This document shows, piece by piece, positions 34,723-43,396 of a stretch of DNA of 64,000 nucleotides. Within the stretch, counting starts at the first letter, position 1. Each line of letters opens with the position of its first letter. A model generated the notes under the pieces. It ran no database searches and was not told the origin of the DNA. It saw only the letters and a program-made list of their open reading frames with translations. The position numbers were made by a program, and so were the translations under genes. This DNA is from Saprospiraceae bacterium (GTDB lineage: Bacteria > Bacteroidota > Bacteroidia > Chitinophagales > Saprospiraceae): NCBI GenBank assembly GCA_020629715.1, contig JAHDCU010000007.1:1-64000 (forward strand), in the 5' to 3' direction.

Positions 34723-36399
34723 ATGACTGAAAATAAGGTTTTAAATCCGCTGCAACGTTTTTATAGATTACTACTCGTCGATCAAAAAGATATCACTCAA
34801 GTATACATATATGCATTGTTTACAGGATTGGTCAATCTATCATTGCCTTTAGGTCTACAGGCCATCATCAATTTAATACAAGGTGGAGAGATATCTACAG
34901 CTTGGGTGGTACTTGTTATATTGGTCATACTGGGTATACTCTTTACTGGTATATTGCAACTTATACAGCTCAGGATAGTGGAGAATGTTGCCCAAAAAAT
35001 TTTTAGCCGAGCATCTTTTGAATTTGCATTTAGGATACCAAGGATCAAAGCAAGACAGTTATACTATTACTATGCACCCGAACTTGCTAATCGATTTTTT
35101 GATACCCTGACCATCCAAAAAGGTCTCCCTAAAATACTCATTGACTTTTCATTAGCATCCTTTCAAGTGGTCGTGGGTCTGATTGTACTCAGTCTGTACC
35201 ACCCATTCTTTATATTATTTGGAATCGCCCTGATCGCGTTGATCATCATCATATTTGTATTTACTGGACCTAGAGGACTCAGCACGAGCCTCATAGAGTC
35301 CAAATATAAATACCAAATGGCGCATTGGTTAGAGGAAGTAGCTAGGACCAAAATATCTTTCAAACTAATAGATAATCCTCAAATTGCCTTAAGTGAAACA
35401 GATACAAAAGTCCAAAACTACCTAGGAGCAAGAGAAAAGCACTTCCGTGTATTAGTAATCCAATTTTTACAATTTATTGGTTTCAAAACCCTAATCGCTG
35501 CCGGGCTTTTGATCATAGGAGGAGTGTTAGTCTTTAATCAGGAAATGAACATCGGTCAGTTTGTAGCAGCAGAAATTATAGTACTTTTAATTATCAATTC
35601 TGTTGAAAAGTTAATACGATCTCTCGACTCGGTATATGATGTGTTGACAGCATTAGAGAAGATCGGTTATGTGACTGATATGGAACTAGACGATGATGAG
35701 GGACTCGACTTTAATCATGATGATCAAGGAATAGAGGTAGGAGTCTACAACTTATCTTTCCAATATCCAGATAATACGTCCAATGTACTGGATGATATCA
35801 CTTTTACTATTCCTAAAGGTATAAACTCCCTCATCATGGGTAGTAGTGGATCTGGGAAATCGACACTCATGCAATTATTAAGTGGTATTATCGAGCCTGA
35901 TAGTGGTGTCATCAAATATAATGGACTTTCTCTACGGTCGATCAATAGTCAAGATTTCAGATCACATGTAGGATTTTCTTTGTCTAATAATGAAACTTTT
36001 CTAGGTACCCTGCTCGATAATATTGCCATGGGTCGGGATAATGTCAGTATATCAGATGTAAGTGATGTCATAGACTTTGTCAATCTGCGAGACTTTGTCA
36101 AAACACTTCCTGAAGGGCTCAATACCGTTTTAGATCCAGAAGGTAAAAAACTACCAAGAAGTGTATCCAACAAGATATTGCTTGCACGGGCAGTAGTGGC
36201 TCAGCCCAAGTTGCTATTGCTGGAGGATCCTCTTGACCATGTCTGCGCCAGTGAAAAAGAAATCATCATCAAAAAGCTTACTGATCCATCTAATCCCTGG
36301 AGTCTAGTGGTGACTACCGTAGATGACTTATGGAAAAAATATATCCCCGAAATGATCACTGTCAATAATGGTAATGTTGTTAATCCAAATCAGAAGTAG
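34723..36399 (+). CDS. ABC exporter (membrane plus ATPase), degenerate nucleotide-binding domain
   Basis: A 558-residue half-transporter with about six membrane helices (about 20-310) and an ATPase domain (about 335-555). Walker A is intact (GSSGSGKST, K379). The Q-loop lacks Gln ('VGFSLSNNET'), the LSGGQ signature is replaced by 'KLPRSVS', Walker B ends LLLLEDP instead of LLLLDEP, and the H-loop His is absent ('VVTTVDD'). With the HlyD and TolC genes downstream it forms a type I-like tripartite pump. No N-terminal peptidase domain is present, so a bacteriocin-processing exporter is unlikely. Catalysis may need another subunit or be very slow (inference). Confidence 0.88.
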   Translation: MTENKVLNPLQRFYRLLLVDQKDITQVYIYALFTGLVNLSLPLGLQAIINLIQGGEISTAWVVLVILVILGILFTGILQLIQLRIVENVAQKIFSRASFEFAFRIPRIKARQLYYYYAPELANRFFDTLTIQKGLPKILIDFSLASFQVVVGLIVLSLYHPFFILFGIALIALIIIIFVFTGPRGLSTSLIESKYKYQMAHWLEEVARTKISFKLIDNPQIALSETDTKVQNYLGAREKHFRVLVIQFLQFIGFKTLIAAGLLIIGGVLVFNQEMNIGQFVAAEIIVLLIINSVEKLIRSLDSVYDVLTALEKIGYVTDMELDDDEGLDFNHDDQGIEVGVYNLSFQYPDNTSNVLDDITFTIPKGINSLIMGSSGSGKSTLMQLLSGIIEPDSGVIKYNGLSLRSINSQDFRSHVGFSLSNNETFLGTLLDNIAMGRDNVSISDVSDVIDFVNLRDFVKTLPEGLNTVLDPEGKKLPRSVSNKILLARAVVAQPKLLLLEDPLDHVCASEKEIIIKKLTDPSNPWSLVVTTVDDLWKKYIPEMITVNNGNVVNPNQK

Positions 36400-36402
36400 A
36401 CA

Positions 36403-37776
36403 ATGCTAAATATAACTGCCAATTCGATAAATCACTTATTTGATAAGTCAAAGTTTAAATCATTTGATCTTTTAAATAACAAAAGTGTATCCAATTATAT
36501 GCTCAAGATTCTCCTCTTTATGGGCATTATTATGATTGCAGCCATGTTTTTACCATGGACTCAAAATGTAAGATCCAAAGGATATGTGACTACTGTAAAT
36601 CCTTACGATAGACCTCAAAATATCGAAGCTTTACTTGGGGGTCGTGTAGAGCAATGGTATGTGAAAGAAGGTCAATCAGTTGCTGTAGGAGATACAATAC
36701 TCAAAATCTCGGAAGTAAAGGAAGAATATTTGGATCCAGAAATCCTGGATCGTACACAGGGACAAATCAAAGCAAAAACAGAATCTGCCTCAGCATATTT
36801 ACAAAAGTCAGAAAATTTGCGCCAACAATACAATGCATTGAAGCAAGGGCTCGCTGCCAAGTTGGAACAAAACGATCTTAAAATTAAGCAGATACAATTT
36901 AAGATCACTAGTGATAGCATGAACCTGGTAGCTGCCAGAGCTAAACTAGATATCGCTAAAGCTCAACTCAAGCGTATAGATACTTTATATAGCCAGGGAA
37001 TCAAATCACTCACAGATCTTGAGGCCAAGCGACTATCTCAACAAGAATCTGCAGCTAAAGTCATAGCTTTAGAAAATAAGATAAACGCTTTTAGGAATGA
37101 CCTCAAAAATCTACAGGTAAATAAAGCCACTATTCAAAATGACTATCTCAATAAGATGGCTAAATCAGAGTCAGACCGTATGTCTGCTTTATCCAATATG
37201 TACGACAGTCAGGCTAATGTAGATAAATTACAATCTAGTTTTAACAGCTATTCTGTAAGACAACAAAATTATATCATCACTTCTCCCATCAATGGAATCG
37301 TCACCAAAGCTCTACAATCTGGTATAGGAGAAATCATCAAAGCTGGGGACAAAATAGTAAGCATCATACCCGACACGTATGAGCTTGGAGTAGAAATGTA
37401 TGTAGAACCCATGGACATGCCACTATTGGCGAAAGGTCAACGAGTCATGGTACAATTTGACGGATGGCCAGCCATCGTATTTAGTGGATGGCCCAATAGT
37501 AGTTATGGTACCTTTGTAGGACAAATATTTGCTATCGATCAGTTTATCAGTGATAACGGTAAATATCGTATCATGGTACAGCAAGATCCAGACGAAAATC
37601 CTTGGCCAGAGCAAGTACGTATAGGTGGAGGTGCTAACACCATCACTTTGCTCAAAGATGTAAGTGTCGGATATGAACTTTGGAGACAGCTCAATGGCTT
37701 TCCGCCTGACTACTACGAACCCATCGAAAATAATGATGATATCAAAAATAAAGCACCGCTCCGTAAAGTCAAGTAA
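36403..37776 (+). CDS. HlyD-family periplasmic adaptor (membrane fusion protein)
   Basis: A 457-residue adaptor linking the inner-membrane ABC protein to a TolC-type channel. A membrane anchor (about 33-50, 'ILLFMGIIMIAAMFLPW') precedes a biotinyl-lipoyl-like half ('GGRVEQWYVKEGQSVAVGD'), a long helical hairpin (about 100-280) and the returning lipoyl half ('ITSPINGIVTKALQSGIGEI'). It begins 3 nt after the ABC stop and the TolC gene starts 7 nt after its own stop, a compact operon. Confidence 0.93.
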   Translation: MLNITANSINHLFDKSKFKSFDLLNNKSVSNYMLKILLFMGIIMIAAMFLPWTQNVRSKGYVTTVNPYDRPQNIEALLGGRVEQWYVKEGQSVAVGDTILKISEVKEEYLDPEILDRTQGQIKAKTESASAYLQKSENLRQQYNALKQGLAAKLEQNDLKIKQIQFKITSDSMNLVAARAKLDIAKAQLKRIDTLYSQGIKSLTDLEAKRLSQQESAAKVIALENKINAFRNDLKNLQVNKATIQNDYLNKMAKSESDRMSALSNMYDSQANVDKLQSSFNSYSVRQQNYIITSPINGIVTKALQSGIGEIIKAGDKIVSIIPDTYELGVEMYVEPMDMPLLAKGQRVMVQFDGWPAIVFSGWPNSSYGTFVGQIFAIDQFISDNGKYRIMVQQDPDENPWPEQVRIGGGANTITLLKDVSVGYELWRQLNGFPPDYYEPIENNDDIKNKAPLRKVK

Positions 37777-37783
37777 TATAATC

Positions 37784-39190
37784 ATGAGGATCGTTAGCCT
37801 ATTTATATGTATCAGCTTAGTAGTCTTTAGCTATAGTCAAGTGCCTAGTGGTGATATACTCAGTCTGCAGGAGTATCTCAGTATCGTAAAAGAAAGTCAT
37901 CCTATCATGACTAGAGCTTCCTTACTACAAGAGCGCGGTCAAGCAATCCTGATGGAAAGTCGTGGTGCATTTGACCCCAAGCTGGAGGCTGATCTCGATC
38001 GTAAAAATTTTGAAAATAAAGAATATTACAATAGACTTAGCTCCAAACTAAAAATCCCTACTCGCTTTGCTGCAGATCTTGGAGTTGGATATGAACGAAA
38101 TAATGGAGAATTTCTAGACTCCAGCGAACTACTACCTGCCAGAGGTCTATGGTCAGCAGGTGTTGAGATTCCACTTATCAGAGGCTTGGTCAATGATGAA
38201 CGTCGTACTCAGCTCAAACAAGCCGAACTGCTAAATCAAATGCTCGAGCAAGATCGCATACAATTAGTCAATGAACTACTCATAGATGCTAGCACAGTAT
38301 ATCTAGAGTGGCAATATGACTATGCATTTATCCAGATTCAAGAAGAAGCGTTGAATATAAGCCTCGAACTATTTGATGCTGTAAAGAGTAGCTTTTTAAA
38401 TGGAGACAAAGCAGCCGTAGATACCCTAGAAGCCGCTATCCAAGTGCAAAACAGAAGAGTCAACTTGAGTAAGGCAATACAATATCTACAGGATAGTAAG
38501 ATCAATTTGGAAAATTATCTCTGGAGTATCAATGGTATCCCTCTTGAGTTACAAGAGCAGATCAATCCTGAAGACATTGACCTAAGCTGGCAAGAACAGA
38601 GCATCTTAGAAATGCGTATTCAACTTGACGAACTGGCGCTAAATAATCCAGAAATCATCACGATGGGGCTCGAAGTACAAGATCTTGATCTCGAACAGAA
38701 ACTAAGTAGAGAGTTACTCAAGCCAGATCTGCGTCTAGGTGCTTACTTACTTAGTGGTGCTGATGAGCAAACGGTCGTAAATCCGATCCAGCTTGATAAT
38801 TATAAAATACAAGCCTCCTTTAACTACCCTCTATTCTTGAGAAAAGAAAGAGCCAAAGTAAAACTTAACCAACTAAAACTTAACGATACAAGGCTTAAGC
38901 TTAAAAATAAAGGGCAGCAAGTACGTCAGAAATTGTATGCCTATCTCAATAATCATGATCAACTCATTGATCAAACCGAACAATACGTTTTTCTCGTAAG
39001 TAACTATAGTGATCTGTTCAATGTAGAGAGAATAAAGTTTGATCTAGGAGAGAGTAGTCTTTTTCTTTTAAATTCTCGACAAAATAAATTGCTTGAGAAT
39101 CAAGAAAAATATCTTAAGTCACAGTATGACTTGTTGTATTATCGTTTGCTATTTCTTTATCAAACAGGTAAACTTGAAGAAATTCTATAA
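37784..39190 (+). CDS. TolC-family outer-membrane channel
   Basis: A 468-residue outer-membrane efflux protein: signal peptide (about 1-18, ending VFSYSQ) and two TolC/OEP repeats of long coiled helices (about 30-230 and 240-465). I place the start at ATG 37784, 7 nt after hlyD, because a frame opening 120 nt earlier lies inside hlyD and hides the signal peptide. It forms the outer duct of the ABC-HlyD pump. Confidence 0.92.
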   Translation: MRIVSLFICISLVVFSYSQVPSGDILSLQEYLSIVKESHPIMTRASLLQERGQAILMESRGAFDPKLEADLDRKNFENKEYYNRLSSKLKIPTRFAADLGVGYERNNGEFLDSSELLPARGLWSAGVEIPLIRGLVNDERRTQLKQAELLNQMLEQDRIQLVNELLIDASTVYLEWQYDYAFIQIQEEALNISLELFDAVKSSFLNGDKAAVDTLEAAIQVQNRRVNLSKAIQYLQDSKINLENYLWSINGIPLELQEQINPEDIDLSWQEQSILEMRIQLDELALNNPEIITMGLEVQDLDLEQKLSRELLKPDLRLGAYLLSGADEQTVVNPIQLDNYKIQASFNYPLFLRKERAKVKLNQLKLNDTRLKLKNKGQQVRQKLYAYLNNHDQLIDQTEQYVFLVSNYSDLFNVERIKFDLGESSLFLLNSRQNKLLENQEKYLKSQYDLLYYRLLFLYQTGKLEEIL

Positions 39191-39218
39191 TTAGCTCCTT
39201 ATAAGTTGAAGTTGGTTA

Positions 39219-39235
39219 TAATAGTAAAACTAAAA
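39219..39235. promoter_or_regulatory. Second copy of the TetR operator-like motif
   Basis: TAATAGTAAAACTAAAA, 15 of 17 identical to the palindrome at 34660-34676 (one arm damaged), just after the tolC gene and before the sigma factor gene. Confidence 0.45.
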
Positions 39236-39375
39236 CAGGCTTCTATATTCTTAAAGCTTTGTTAAAAACGAGGGATGAGAGTCCGATTCATCGTATTTAA
39301 TATACAGTTCACACTAAATATTGGCATTTATATGTTTAAACATCTAAATTGTCAGCATTACTACTAATAGTGTAG

Positions 39376-39406
39376 TTGTAACATTAAAAAAATAGTCTTA
39401 TATTTG
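39376..39406 (+). promoter_or_regulatory. Bacteroidota-type promoter of the sigma factor gene
   Basis: TTG at 39376-39378, 20-nt spacer, TATATTTG at 39399-39406. A TAATAGT half-site within an ACTAC/GTAGT inverted repeat (39360-39376) abuts the -33 box, and a near-complete operator lies just past the -7 box. Confidence 0.65.
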
Positions 39407-39410
39407 TATG

Positions 39411-39427
39411 TAATAGTAATACTATAA
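39411..39427. promoter_or_regulatory. Third copy of the TetR operator-like motif, at the sigma gene start site
   Basis: TAATAGTAATACTATAA, 15 of 17 identical to 34660-34676, with ATAGT/ACTAT arms. It covers the expected transcription start of the sigma gene, where binding would repress. Confidence 0.6.
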
Positions 39428-39457
39428 TTTCAGATAGTGAAATAAAAAATCTTAACC

Positions 39458-40000
39458 ATGACCGCAATACAATTTTCTAACAGCATCATTCAGCTTAGTG
39501 AGCCCCTTATGAGATATGCGCTCAGCCTTACTAAAAACTCTGAAGACGCAAACGATCTTCTGCAAGAGACAACATTCAAGGCATTGAAGAATAGTGATAA
39601 ATTTAAATTAGGGACCAACCTCAAAGCATGGTTGTATACGATCATGAGAAATCAATTTATCAATAAGTACAGAAAGGCGAAGAGAAAGCCTGTAGTACTT
39701 GATGGATCGGATACCAACTATCTCATAGACTCCAATGATAGATATAAGGTAAGAAATGAGGGTGATTCTGACATCCTCATGGAAGAGCTCATGGGATTCA
39801 TAGAGTCTTTACGCAAAGAGCATAAAGAGCCATTTTTAATGAACTACCGAGGCTACAAATATGATGAGATTGCAACAAAACTTGGATTGCCATTGGGTAC
39901 TGTAAAAAGTAGAATTTTCTTAGCTAGAAAACAGGTACAAAAGATGATCAAAAATCACTACAATGTAGAGCATCACCAAGAGCTGACTCGATCAGCATAA
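39458..40000 (+). CDS. ECF-type RNA polymerase sigma factor
   Basis: A 180-residue sigma-70-family factor with regions 2 (about 15-80, 'ALSLTKNSEDANDLLQETTF', 'NLKAWLYTIMRNQFINKYR') and 4 (about 115-170, 'YDEIATKLGLPLGTVKSRIF'). It directs RNA polymerase to a special promoter set. No anti-sigma gene follows. Region 2 and the basic 'KYRKAKRK' resemble the EcfG-unrelated Bacteroidota ECF group. Its promoter carries sites matching the TetR operator, tying it to the upstream exporter. Confidence 0.92.
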   Translation: MTAIQFSNSIIQLSEPLMRYALSLTKNSEDANDLLQETTFKALKNSDKFKLGTNLKAWLYTIMRNQFINKYRKAKRKPVVLDGSDTNYLIDSNDRYKVRNEGDSDILMEELMGFIESLRKEHKEPFLMNYRGYKYDEIATKLGLPLGTVKSRIFLARKQVQKMIKNHYNVEHHQELTRSA

Positions 40001-40047
40001 AATATTTATACAATTACCCCATTGTATAACCCTATCCAATTAAAACC

Positions 40048-40082
40048 AAAGAGCCCATCAGCAGTATGTTGATGGGTTCTTT
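40048..40082. terminator. Bidirectional rho-independent terminator
   Basis: AAAGAGCCCATCA (40048-40060) pairs with TGATGGGTTCTTT (40070-40082) over 13 bp with one G-U pair; a T-rich tract follows. It lies between the convergent sigma factor and secreted YD-like genes. Confidence 0.88.
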
Positions 40083-40110
40083 TATTTGATGAGATAGCAT
40101 AGTTTATGCT

Positions 40111-41157
40111 CTATTGTCTATACGTATTTTGATAGATGATGATCTCACTTATTCCATCACCACCGTATCCACTTTTTATAGATTTGATCAATCGACCATT
40201 ATCATCATAACTATGATCTAATCTAAACCTATCTATGAATTCTGTGATTAGATTGCCCGTCACATCATATTCATTAGTGTAGGTTTCTTCGCTACTTAGA
40301 TCGGTAGATGATAACAAATTGCCCTGTTCGCTGTATGTATATTTCCACTCTGTATAGTTAACTTTCTTCTCTAGAAGTAATCCTTTAGCATCTCTTAAAT
40401 ATTGCTCGCTTACATTTGCATCTCCAGTTTCTTTATCCACAACTATCATTTGGTAATGATGATTACCATTTCTGTTTTCATACACCATATATTGTTTTGG
40501 TGAATCTGCTAGAGCCTCCGTCATCATGGCAAGCATACCTTCTTCTTCATCTCCTGTAGTGATGGGCAGCATTTCCATTTCGTATATTATAGAATCATTT
40601 CGTTCTACTCTATTAGCCGATAATAGAGCAAAACCAGCATTCATATCCAGAGCAATTGGAAGGTTGGTGCTTTCGCTTTCATACTCGATACTCATAAACT
40701 GAGTAACACCATCCGATACACCGATAAGTCTTGACTGTTCGTCATATGTATATTCTTTCAAAGAGTTCATAAGAGCTGCCATTTGAGTATTATCATAAAG
40801 CACTTCTTCTTTAGTAACTCTACCTGACTTATCTTGATATCTATTGATATAAAAGCCCTCTTCTTTGCCAGGGGTAATCGTATACATTTTATGAACTCCT
40901 TTACCATCATAAGTATCGATTTGAGTACTTTTTAAAAAAAGTGCCGTAGTATCTCCATTCATAATAAGCATCGAATCAGGCTCTCGACCTTCTTCAAAAT
41001 TGAGCGTAGAATAAGTTTTTGCAACCACCTTTTCTAACTCAGTTTCTATAGCTGGATTTGCTTTGATATTATTGTCAAAAATAACTCCCAACAAATCTTG
41101 CGCATGTAGAGAAAATAAACTGAATAATAACACAACAGATAGGGTAACTTTTTTCAT
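40111..41157 (-). CDS. Secreted YD-repeat-like protein
   Basis: A 348-residue exported protein (signal peptide about 1-20, ending LHAQ). The mature part contains degenerate YD/Rhs-type text: 'EYTYDEQSRLIGVSDG', 'WKYTYSEQGNLLSSTD', 'NEYDVTGNLITEFIDR', 'HSYDDNGRLIKSIKS', spaced as in Rhs strands but too few for a closed shell. No toxin tip or sorting domain. I use ATG 41157; an upstream in-frame start at 41187 would hide the signal peptide. Unlike the island rhs genes it stands alone, and the function is unknown. Confidence 0.75.
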   Translation of the reverse strand: MKKVTLSVVLLFSLFSLHAQDLLGVIFDNNIKANPAIETELEKVVAKTYSTLNFEEGREPDSMLIMNGDTTALFLKSTQIDTYDGKGVHKMYTITPGKEEGFYINRYQDKSGRVTKEEVLYDNTQMAALMNSLKEYTYDEQSRLIGVSDGVTQFMSIEYESESTNLPIALDMNAGFALLSANRVERNDSIIYEMEMLPITTGDEEEGMLAMMTEALADSPKQYMVYENRNGNHHYQMIVVDKETGDANVSEQYLRDAKGLLLEKKVNYTEWKYTYSEQGNLLSSTDLSSEETYTNEYDVTGNLITEFIDRFRLDHSYDDNGRLIKSIKSGYGGDGISEIIIYQNTYRQ

Positions 41158-41205
41158 CCTTTTATATTTTGATTTCAAAACTAACATACTTCTTCAAATT
41201 AAAAA

Positions 41206-41238
41206 AAGCCCCATCGGAAAATCAATCCGACAGGGCTT
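41206..41238 (-). terminator. Terminator after the M43 protease gene
   Basis: AAGCCC (41206-41211) and TCGGA (41214-41218) pair with TCCGA (41226-41230) and GGGCTT (41233-41238) across a CA/CA internal loop. On the minus strand a run of seven T follows. Confidence 0.75.
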
Positions 41239-41344
41239 TCTAAAATATTAATACTGTTCCTTTATACCGATGACTGTTTTAAAGGTCGAATATTTCATAT
41301 GCTCTTTAAAACATGTATCGCATATATTGCCATCTAGAATGGCA

Positions 41345-43183
41345 TTATCTATCCGATCCTATGCTAGGCTTTTTAGCCAACTTACTAGACTTTTCATCTT
41401 TACGCTCTCCAGTTTTTCTAAAGCCGCTCGTGTCGATGCAGAAGTCTATATAATCATAGTATCCAAAATTGCCATCACTCGCTGCAAAAGTTTCACCATT
41501 TTCGTCTAATATCTCAAAAGATCCATCGCCATAATCGCAGCAAATTCCATCGCCATAAGCATCGTCCACATACAGCGTATAGCATCCGTCAGCTAGGCAA
41601 ATATCTTCTTCAAACGATTGGCCATCCTGACCATCTTGATATGGACCACCTTGAGCAATCGTGCTGCCATTATCCGTGACGATCTCCCAGGTCGTTTCTG
41701 AGCCGTAATCATCTAGTGTAAGCTCAAACGTAATCTGATAGCCATCACAATCATCGCCTAGCTCTCCTTCAGTGGTAAAGAATTCTTTAGCACTCCAAGA
41801 AGTCCAACCATTTGGACACTTTGTTCTTAGTTGTACTTCGTAATCCGTATCTGGTGTTAGATCAATCAAAATCTTAGACGTTTGTACCGTAGTTCTTTTC
41901 ATCCAAGTAGATGTACCCACGGATCTATATCTTAGTCGATACTTTATAGCATTAGCCACGGCATTCCAACGTACTATAGCTTTTGTATCATCTACATCTA
42001 CGATCTCTATAGATTGAGGAGTTTCACAGGTATCAGACTCATTATCATCATCGTCATTACCACCTGTGTCGTCGTCATTATCGTCGTCATCATTGCCACC
42101 GTTGTCGTCATCGTCATTGCCACCATCATCATTGCCGCCACCGCCAGTATTGCCACCACCAGAATATACATTTGCAGCATTATTGGTCACATTAGTTAAG
42201 CTAGAGTTGAGGTAATTTTCCATTCTCTGCACCTGACCTGCTGTGAACATATACATACATGGGTCATCAGAGTAGTCCATGTAGTTCATGTGCAGATCTG
42301 CGCTTCCACAGCTTTGGATCCCAAGATTAGGGCAACCATAGTTTTCTTGACTTTGATTTGGAGTATCGGCTACATTATCATCTTCATTGCATCCTCCATT
42401 ATTACCCCAGATATGATCTAATAGCAAGTAGTGCCCAAGTTCATGTGTAAGTGTTCTACCCAATACAAATGGTGCTTGCGGCGATATATTACCACAGCCT
42501 GATCCAGTACCAAAAGCATTGGCATCTACTACGACTCCGTCACCATCACCATTACCACCTAGCGGAGAGTATCCTAATACACCGGTATTAGGCATCACAA
42601 AAAAGTTAATATACCCCGACCAATCATTACTACTATCACCATTAGTCTTATTGATCGTCACAGCAGGGTCACCATTATTCAGATCATATCCAGATGGGTG
42701 ATTTTGATCGGCTAAAACGAAAGTAATACAGGCCTCTCCATTGGATACACCTGGGAATGTAGAAGAACTCGTATTATTCCACGTATCGATATCACTATTG
42801 GTACCTTTGAAGTCGTCGTTTAATACCTGTAGTTGATTTTGCGCCAACTGCACCAAACAAGCTCGATCAGGATTATTGACACCTTGGTAGTGGATGGCTA
42901 CTGGTACTATCGTGGGATCACTACATGCTGATCTTGTGGATAGCTCAGTACTCATACGCTGAGCATCGGCAAGTTTTTGTTCGTATGCTTTACGATACTC
43001 TGGATCTTGTAGTAGTGTCCTCATCTTAGAGGCAAAGCCACAGTTTCGATGTTCTAAGTGGTGCTTGATTACCTCAGGTTCTATATTTTCAGCAGAGAAT
43101 ATGTCTTCATCTTTAGCACAAGAACTTATCAATAGCATGATCAAACAGATACATGCAAAAGGAAGGATTCGGATAGTTTTCAT
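41345..43183 (-). CDS. M43 (cytophagalysin/pappalysin-type) metalloprotease lipoprotein
   Basis: A 612-residue exported zinc protease. Lipobox 'LIMLLISSCAKDED' (acceptor Cys22) followed by acidic residues suggests surface display. The M43 catalytic region has HELGHYLLLDH (H247, E248, H251, H257) and the Met-turn 'MNYMDYSDDPCMYMF'. A Gly/Asn/Asp-repeat linker (about 350-395), one fibronectin type III domain (about 395-485) and a Cys-containing beta-sandwich ('DDAYGDGICCDYGDG') follow. The start is ATG 43183; the codon two earlier is TTG. No T9SS sorting domain is visible. Confidence 0.9.
   Translation of the reverse strand: MKTIRILPFACICLIMLLISSCAKDEDIFSAENIEPEVIKHHLEHRNCGFASKMRTLLQDPEYRKAYEQKLADAQRMSTELSTRSACSDPTIVPVAIHYQGVNNPDRACLVQLAQNQLQVLNDDFKGTNSDIDTWNNTSSSTFPGVSNGEACITFVLADQNHPSGYDLNNGDPAVTINKTNGDSSNDWSGYINFFVMPNTGVLGYSPLGGNGDGDGVVVDANAFGTGSGCGNISPQAPFVLGRTLTHELGHYLLLDHIWGNNGGCNEDDNVADTPNQSQENYGCPNLGIQSCGSADLHMNYMDYSDDPCMYMFTAGQVQRMENYLNSSLTNVTNNAANVYSGGGNTGGGGNDDGGNDDDDNGGNDDDDNDDDTGGNDDDDNESDTCETPQSIEIVDVDDTKAIVRWNAVANAIKYRLRYRSVGTSTWMKRTTVQTSKILIDLTPDTDYEVQLRTKCPNGWTSWSAKEFFTTEGELGDDCDGYQITFELTLDDYGSETTWEIVTDNGSTIAQGGPYQDGQDGQSFEEDICLADGCYTLYVDDAYGDGICCDYGDGSFEILDENGETFAASDGNFGYYDYIDFCIDTSGFRKTGERKDEKSSKLAKKPSIGSDR
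42020..42160. repeat. Asp/Asn/Gly-coding low-complexity tandem repeat
   Basis: Inside the M43 gene, units coding GGNDDDDN are repeated about three to four times with variable length (TCATCGTCATTGCCACC and near copies). It encodes a flexible acidic linker; such tracts can change length by slippage. Confidence 0.7.
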
Positions 43184-43396
43184 AGTCAATAAATTTTAGA
43201 AAAGTGACAAATAATATGGCATCGGATAATGTATTCATGTACTGAATTATTCAATGCTTACACTTCAAATCTAGACTGGATCATACAGCTAAAAAATCGA
43301 CTTTATACTTCTTGAGCTTCCTTTTATACAAAAGCTACTTTTTATTATACTTTTTGTTTTTTGGTATGAAAAGTCAGGGTTTATCTTAGCCTTATC

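Noticed and set aside
40111-41157. Anti-sigma factor for the upstream ECF sigma
   Set aside because: It is convergent to the sigma gene, secreted and YD-like, with no zinc-binding anti-sigma or membrane-spanning domain.
42020-42160. CRISPR-like array
   Set aside because: Units are short, unspaced and in frame with the protease gene; they encode Gly/Asn/Asp repeats.
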